DNA from: Polytrichum commune
Lineage: Eukaryota > Streptophyta > Polytrichopsida > Polytrichales > Polytrichaceae
Length of the DNA stretch: 64,000 bases
Reading direction: 5' to 3'
Assembly (NCBI GenBank): GCA_950295325.1
Contig: OX485806.1
Location: 45,317,169-45,381,168, forward strand
Shown: positions 58,363 through 64,000 of the stretch, in pieces
How positions within the stretch are numbered: the first letter of the stretch is position 1
Layout of the letters: each line of letters begins with the position of its first letter
The notes under the pieces: generated by a model
The model's input: the letters and a program-made list of their open reading frames with translations, nothing else
The model's database searches: none
Told to the model about the DNA's origin: nothing
Made by a program: the position numbers and the translations under genes

Positions 58363-58792
58363 TTAATGACGAAGACGCTTATGGGGCCCTTTGCCATTTT
58401 TGTCACCGGCATGTTTATGGCAATGGTCAATCCCTAAACTATGAACTGCGGTGCATCCTGCGCAACCGAGTCCCTGACCTTGAGGACGTGGGGCACTCCT
58501 TAATAGAGATCTAGAGTAAGTGCCCGGTTTAATAACCCCTACTCTAGAATAGGCATGAGTCTGTAAAGGAGACTTGTCCTCTATCAGCGTTGCAACATCC
58601 GTCTGCAAAGATGGAGTCCGGGGATGTGGACTCTGAACTGCGATCGCTGGAGTAACTGAGCAGTCAGGGTGGTTTAGTATCTTCATGTTGTTGCCGTCTG
58701 CAAAAACCGGGGAACGACGACGTCGTGTGGATTTGTGATGAACTAAGAGCACCTAAAGGAGCAAGGCTCAGGAGTCTTGAGTCAGTACCCAT
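58363..58792 (-). CDS. Small basic protein-like gene, start region of minus-strand unit
   Basis: An ATG at 58792 lies about 55 bases after a minus-strand TATA-like box (58845-58852). Its frame stops at 58664. A second frame, open from about 58752 to a stop at 58363, encodes a Pro/Ser/Arg-rich product with KSTRRRRSP near its start and a His/Cys-rich tail (GCAGCTAVH, DHCHKH). A frame change or a short unrecognised intron would be needed to join the ATG to the longer frame. It could be the first exon of the transposase-like gene downstream on the same strand (57985 onward) or an independent short gene. No known family is recognised. Confidence 0.35.
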
Positions 58793-59161
58793 TGGAGAAG
58801 AATATGATGAAACGAGATGAAGGAATGGGTACAAGCAATCTCGTATTATATACACCCAATGTAGGCACCAATGCCTGTATATATGATATCTTGTAGATCA
58901 ATTAATAGTCAATATTTATTTAGGTAAATGCTGGACAACCTGTAACATGTAAGAATAGAATGGACTTGAATAATTGTGAATCATTTATGAACACCAAATA
59001 TCTGACATGGCAGGATTCGATTAGGTATAATAGGTTATAGCGCCGAGTGATAATTCAAGAATTAGGAGATTAATTATCTATATCCAATGTGAACAAAATG
59101 GCGAATATATGTTAATTATGACAGAGTTGACAATGATATATAAGATCTCTTTGCATCAATA
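58793..59161. promoter_or_regulatory. Putative bidirectional promoter between divergent genes
   Basis: A short AT-rich gap separates the minus-strand unit (ATG 58792) and the plus-strand unit (ATG 59162 or 59171). It has TATATAAT facing left at 58852-58845 and TATATAAG facing right at about 59137-59144. The right-hand box is so close to the ATG at 59162 that the ATG at 59171 (MNTRSRAR) may be the true start. The arrangement resembles a shared head-to-head promoter. Confidence 0.45.
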
Positions 59162-60370
59162 ATGATAGAGATGAATACTAGGTCGAGAGCGAGAGCAGAT
59201 CAAGAAGTTAGGAGGAACATTGAAAAGCAGAGGCGTATTGAGAGAAGGCAAAGGTTAGAATCAAGGGAGAGGATTGGAACGCCGTATAACTTGCGGACAA
59301 CAATGGGTAGGCGAGGAGTTAAATCTTCCAGGGCCACAGCTAGAGGATCTGAAGGGGAAAAACCATTTGATGTTTCAGCGGTAGATCCAGTAGTTTTATT
59401 TCCTGTATCGGAGGAAGAAAACCAAGTTGACAAAGGGGGAAGTGAGGTGATGTTTATGTGCTATCATAATTATATTTCTTTAAGTGCAATGATATAATTA
59501 ACTTTGTGGACAGTAAGTTACAACATTTGAGACCCAAAATATTCCATTGCCGTGTGGGCAATATTATCGGCTCACATTTGTTGTTGAATCTGGAATATGA
59601 CTTCGACTTGGCTTTGACATTTGGAACAGGGCATGACCCAGACAAAGGAACAACTTGGTGCAGCCTCGACTATCTCAACATCGGATCAACTGAGCAGCAG
59701 GTTTGCAAAGATTGTTTCAATTGCTGAATTTGAGGGTTTTTGGTATAGGTTAAGGTTTCGCTTTCAATGATAACACTTTATGTGGAGTACAGCATACCTA
59801 CTAAGCACAGGGCATATTTATTGAACAGAGCCTTGCCGAATTCGATGAGGACGCTGATGTAGTTGATTTATGCGAAGCCAGCATGGACAACAACGAGCAT
59901 CAATTTGGGGAAGAGGTACGATGTCAAACCATAAACCAAAATCTGCCGTCTTTCTCGAATGTGGTTGAATGGTGTAGACTCGTATAAGGGCAAAGATGAA
60001 TTTTGGCTTATGGGTTTGATTTGGTATGTGCTGAGTTCAACATTGCAGCTTGTTTAGGGGCATTCGGGTCCGAACCCAGTCTGCAAACATTACAGTTTGA
60101 TAGGGTTAGTTGGGGATGTGGATACCCATTTTACTGACAGAGCTCGACGCTTACTGGTAGTAAGGTAACAACCGGGGAGGTAGAAAACGCCGCTTCTAGC
60201 ATGGATTCTGACTTAGAGGCATTCAATCATAATCCTACACATGGTAGCTTCGCGACACTGGCTTTTCAACCAAGCGCAATGACTAATTACGTGAATCAAC
60301 GGTTACTCTCGTACCTTAGTTGAATTACTATTGCGGCACCGCGCATCAGTAGGGTAAAACTAACCTGTCA

Positions 60371-60401
<31 letters not shown>

Positions 60402-60441
60402 ATTGGTGGGGAACAATCCAACACTTGGTGAATTCTGCTCG

Positions 60442-60476
<35 letters not shown>

Positions 60477-63400
60477 CGTTGCTATGAACGCTTGGTCGCC
60501 GCTTGCCGTCTGTGTGGCAGGCTCGATGTCTGTCTCTTTCAAGTTAGGTTGATAGAGTACTTCTTTATGTAAAGAAATAGAGTAGGGTCTTGGCTTCAAC
60601 CTGCCAATTTTGAGTCTTGTCTGAAACGCGGATTGAAGACGCAGAGGAGGTTGGGCCGGCAGAGTCGGTTGTGGGGATTCTTTACAGTCTAAACTATGTT
60701 GGAACATGTGAGTTTGGGGGGGGACCATCAATTCTTTGCCTTTCAGTTTGATATCAGTCTTGTTTCAGGTTGTAGGATTGATAGGTTTCTGATTAGGGGG
60801 GGAGTTAGGGTGAGTGCTTTTGGTTTTATTTCTAAGTTCTTCCATCAAGCTTGAAGCCTTCATTATGTACATTAGGGCCCGAGCATCATTTCTTTGCCTT
60901 TCAGTTTGATATCAGTCTTGTTCCAGGTTGTAGGATTGATAGGTTTCTGATTAGGGGGGGAGTTAGGGTGAGTGCTTTTGGTTTTATTTCTAAGTTCTTC
61001 CATCAAGCTTGAAGCCTTCATTATGTACATTAGGGCCCGAGCATCATTTCTTTGCCTTTCAGTTTGATATCAGTCTTGTTCCAGGTTGTAGGATTGATAG
61101 GTTTCTGATTAGGGGGGGAGTTAGGGTGAGTGCTTTTGGTTTTATTTCTAAGTTCTTCCATCAAGCTTGAAGCCTTCATTATGTACATTCGGGCCCGATC
61201 ATCATTTTTTTGCCTTTCAGTTTGATATCAGTCTTGTTTCAGGTTGTAGGATTGATAGGCTTCTGATTAGGGGGGGGGGGTTAAGGTGAGTGCTTTTGGT
61301 TTTATTTCTAAGTTCTTTAATCAAGCTTGAAGCCTTCATTATGTACATTAGGGCCCGACCATCATTTTTTTGCCTTTCAGTTTGATATCAGTCTTGTTTC
61401 AGGTTGTAGGATTGAAAGGTTTCTGATTTAGGGGGGGTTAGGGTGAGTGCTTTTGGCATCACTTTGATAGGCCATATCTCTTAGTCATTTCATTCCCTTG
61501 GTTTGAGACTTTGTGACCTTTTAGGTGCTCATGTTAGCTTTCTAGGGATGTATGGATCTCTCCATTTGAAGTTTTCAAGTAGAAATTATGGACATTTGAA
61601 CGCAGGGTGGTCATGCTGGAATGGTATGCCGTTGACGGCATCACTTTGATAGGCCACATCTCCTAGTCATTTCTTTCCCTTGCTTTGAGACTTTGTGACC
61701 TTTTAGTTGCTGATGTTAGCTTTCTAGGGATGTATCGATCTCCTTATTTGAAGTTTTCAAGTAGAAGTTATGGACATTTGAACGCAGGGTGGTCATGCTG
61801 GAATGGTATGCCGTTGACGGCATCACTTTGATAGTCCACATCTCCTAGTCATATTTTTCCCTTGCTTTGGGACTTTGTGACCTTTTAGTTGCTGATGTTA
61901 GCTTTCTAGGGATGTATGGATCTCCTCATTTGAAGTTTTCAAGTAGAAGTTATGGACATTTGAACGCAGGGTGGTCATGCTGGAATGGTATGCCGTTGAC
62001 GGCATCACTTTGATAGGCCATATCTCTTAGTCATTTCATTCCCTTGCTTTGAGACTTTGTGACCTTTTAGTTGCTGATGTTAGCTTTCTAGGGATATATG
62101 GATCTTCTCATTTGAAGTTTTGAAGTATCCATTTGAACTTTATAATACCATTCATTTTCAAATACTGGGTCTGCTGTACATTATAAATTTGGTGTTGTTT
62201 GGGTAAAGTTGTTTGGGTAAGTTGGGAGCATTCACTAACTTTCTAGTACCTTTAATTTTTAAACATTGAATCTGGTGGAACTTGAATCGGTTGTAGTGAC
62301 ACTTGATGCAATATTTGGGCGACTTGAAGATAGTTATTGAGTCTTTAGCCACTCTGCTTGAACAGGAGGCATCAACAGCTTATCCACGTGATTCACCAGT
62401 TCAACCTTCGGTTGTCGCTATTGCGGACACAGATATGGAGGACGATGGAGGAGAGGACCAGGATGAGTCCCACAACGACGATGAGTTGTTTGGAGATGAC
62501 GAGGACGAGATTCGAACCAGACAGAAATTAAACTCCGTTGCCACCATTTCCAGCTTGAGATTCCAGCCAATTTCAGTTTCACGCTTTTCGATTCTACTTT
62601 GCAAGTTGGTTGCCATGCCTTTTGTGAGGCCGACCCTCCAGAGTGATCTCGATAAGCTTGAACAAGAGTTTGTTCATGGCTATCGTGATGGGGCTGCAGT
62701 GTTCTACGTTACATTGACTGATGAACATGGAAGTACTCAGGAGGTTACATCTCTGGTGAAGGAGAATTGGGGATCCATCTGGAATGCGCAGAATTAGGAA
62801 TTCAACAGGTATCTCCTATCGGTACCTGAACTTTCACATATGAAGAATCTTATGTTTTTTGTCTGTGATGGTAATCACAGACGCCAAGCATGGCTTAACC
62901 ATATTGACGGCTTTCATAAGAATGATCCTTCCTGGCATTTTAGAGTGGACTCCATTCTCCTCAACACGAAGGACAAAATCGGCTTGGTTATGCAAGTGAT
63001 GCACACGATCAACAAGTAAGTGTGATTTTCAGCGTTTTGATTATCTTTGAGGTTGTTCCTGAATTCGAAACATTTTCATGTATGTATTGTTGTGTTTCAG
63101 GCACACCGAGGACTCCCATGTCAGAACGAACACTGTCCACACGCTATTCAGAGTTAGGAAATATGGAAAAATGGATATTGAGAAACTGAAGGACGTGTTG
63201 TCACCAGCTGACTTCATGCGTTGTAAGCGTGACCAAAAGAAAACATGGTACACCTTACCTTTGAATGTTTTCGCCTCCTTCATCTTTCAGGTGAGTGCAC
63301 TTGTTCCTTTTGATTTAAAGTACTGTGCTTCACTCATTTTGATTAAATGTGTAGTTCGTTGAGAGTACTGAAGTTCTTTGTTTAAGGATTCTTCATAACA

Positions 63401-63967
63401 TGAATGTGGATTATTCGCAGCACGAACTAACTTGTGGATAATTGGCAGCATGAAATAAGCATGGCTTCTGACGAAGGTGTCCGCCAGCTTGTTGAGCAGT
63501 CTGATGTGGTTGTATCTCCTGCTCAAAAAGCGGCCGCGATGAAGTCCGCAGTGGACAAAGGATGTATTTCATTGCGTCAGAAGATGGGAAAACTGGTCGC
63601 GGTTGCAAATCCAGACCTCACTGATGGTTGGTTTGATGAGGTAAGTTCCATTCCTTAAATCCAGTGTTTTATCAGGTTGATCATTCTGAATTTGATTTCA
63701 AGATACCTGCTTTGTCCATTTTTAATGAGGACGTTTGTAATTGGGTAGATTGAACGGCTTTATGCCAATAATTCAATATCTCCAGAGCTCAACTTGAAAA
63801 AACTTCAGCTAATTGCTACGTCAAGAGCATCCCCGATTTTCAAAATCAAGTGGCTTCAATACATAAACGCCTCTGCCGCAACTCGAGAGGCAAGAAGAGT
63901 TCATGCGAAGCCCGTTACCGAAGAAAAGCTTTCAATTTTCCTAGCAAAGGGATGCTGGTGGGCTGGG
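59162..63967 (+). CDS. Multi-exon gene with ParB/sulfiredoxin-like DGNHR motif, partial
   Basis: The first exon (59162-59446) encodes a basic N-terminus (MNTRSRARADQEVRRNIEKQ) and an acidic stretch. Probable exons follow at about 59512-59699, 59829-59915 and 60058-60164, then, after the minisatellites, 62303-63018, 63102-63290, about 63449-63640 and 63749-63967; the gene continues past the window. The 62.4-62.5-kb part has a long acidic run. Next come MPFVRPTLQSDLDKLEQEF, AVFYVTL and FFVCDGNHRRQAWLNHI. The DGNHR-x-x-A signature after a beta strand resembles ParB/sulfiredoxin-fold and DGQHR-type proteins; this is inference. A TAG at 62795 interrupts an otherwise continuous frame, and another stop may lie near 60.12 kb, so the gene may be decaying. 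It is divergent from the transposase-like gene on the other strand. Confidence 0.45.
60725..61454 (+). repeat. ~159-bp minisatellite, 5 copies
   Basis: The marker TTTGCCTTTCAGTTTGATAT recurs near 60735, 60893, 61051, 61210 and 61370. Units also share TAGGATTGATAGG, a G run of 7-10, AGGGTGAGTGC and AAGCCTTCATTATGTACATT. Copies 2 and 3 are almost identical. Lies in the gap between exon groups of the ParB-like gene. Confidence 0.9.
61455..62130 (+). repeat. 182-bp minisatellite, 4 copies
   Basis: GGCATCACTTTGATAG starts units at 61455, 61637, 61819 and 62001, exactly 182 bp apart; the last is truncated near 62130. Each carries GGTATGCCGTTGAC at its end. It abuts the ~159-bp array directly and has a different unit sequence. 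Confidence 0.92.
62131..62302. other. Short gap before the ParB-like exon
   Basis: AT-rich, no feature seen; presumably intron. Confidence 0.4.
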
Positions 63968-64000
63968 GTATGAATATCTTGAAACTTCAGTATTTTCCAA

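Noticed and set aside
60360-60731. Minus-strand frame of 123 codons
   Set aside because: No domain, no start context, and it overlaps the presumed intron region of the plus-strand gene and the first minisatellite unit. Too weak to annotate.

Overview
The window is nuclear DNA of a land plant. The evidence is spliced genes with GT-AG introns, a plant-type GPI1 gene, a Ty3/gypsy LTR retrotransposon, hAT-like and pogo-like DNA transposons, MITEs and minisatellites. The mixture of families would fit a bryophyte or another early-diverging lineage, but nothing in the sequence fixes the species. Only one conserved housekeeping gene is present. The rest is transposable elements, their decaying genes and repeat arrays.

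Layout. 1-2 kb: no gene recognised. 2.08-4.93 kb: a complete but dead pogo-like element with TA target duplications, degenerate inverted ends, a minus-strand DDD transposase pseudogene and a ~98-bp minisatellite. 5-9.3 kb: repeats and anonymous sequence. 9.3-10.0 kb: a fragment of a zinc-cluster transposase-like gene that has a longer relative at 44-58 kb. 10.2-18.7 kb: an unusual satellite of about 60 units of roughly 115-140 bp. Unit junctions are near-perfect 24-bp palindromes (GACCCTCTCGG, then AA or TT, then the reverse complement), and one block of about 2.3 kb is inverted. 18.8-21.1 kb: a multi-exon methyltransferase-like pseudogene embedded between the array and its remnants at 21.3-21.8 kb. 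A 27-bp inverted repeat at 7.0 and 22.6 kb brackets this whole region. 22-32 kb: MITEs and diffuse repeats.

32.0-39.5 kb: the GPI1/PIG-Q gene on the plus strand. Nine downstream exons have compatible splice phases; the 5' part of the model is unresolved. It encodes a membrane subunit of the enzyme that starts GPI-anchor synthesis in the ER.

43.3-58 kb: a minus-strand MULE-like transposase gene with an N-terminal zinc cluster and a C-terminal SWIM finger. It is broken by a 560-bp hAT-like MITE with an 8-bp target duplication and by a 9.87-kb gypsy element with indistinguishable 1,930-bp LTRs. In both cases the host reading frame resumes beyond the insertion. The gypsy element keeps gag, protease and integrase but has lost reverse transcriptase and RNase H, so it must have been copied in trans. 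A further minus-strand exon at 43.3 kb ends in a canonical PCNA-binding (PIP) box.

58.4-64 kb: a short putative promoter region with a TATA-like box facing each way, followed by a plus-strand multi-exon gene whose product carries a ParB/sulfiredoxin-like DGNHR motif. It has two minisatellites in its introns and runs off the window. The head-to-head transposase-like and ParB-like genes are the best candidate here for an undescribed two-gene mobile system. The palindromic satellite is the most striking non-coding structure.
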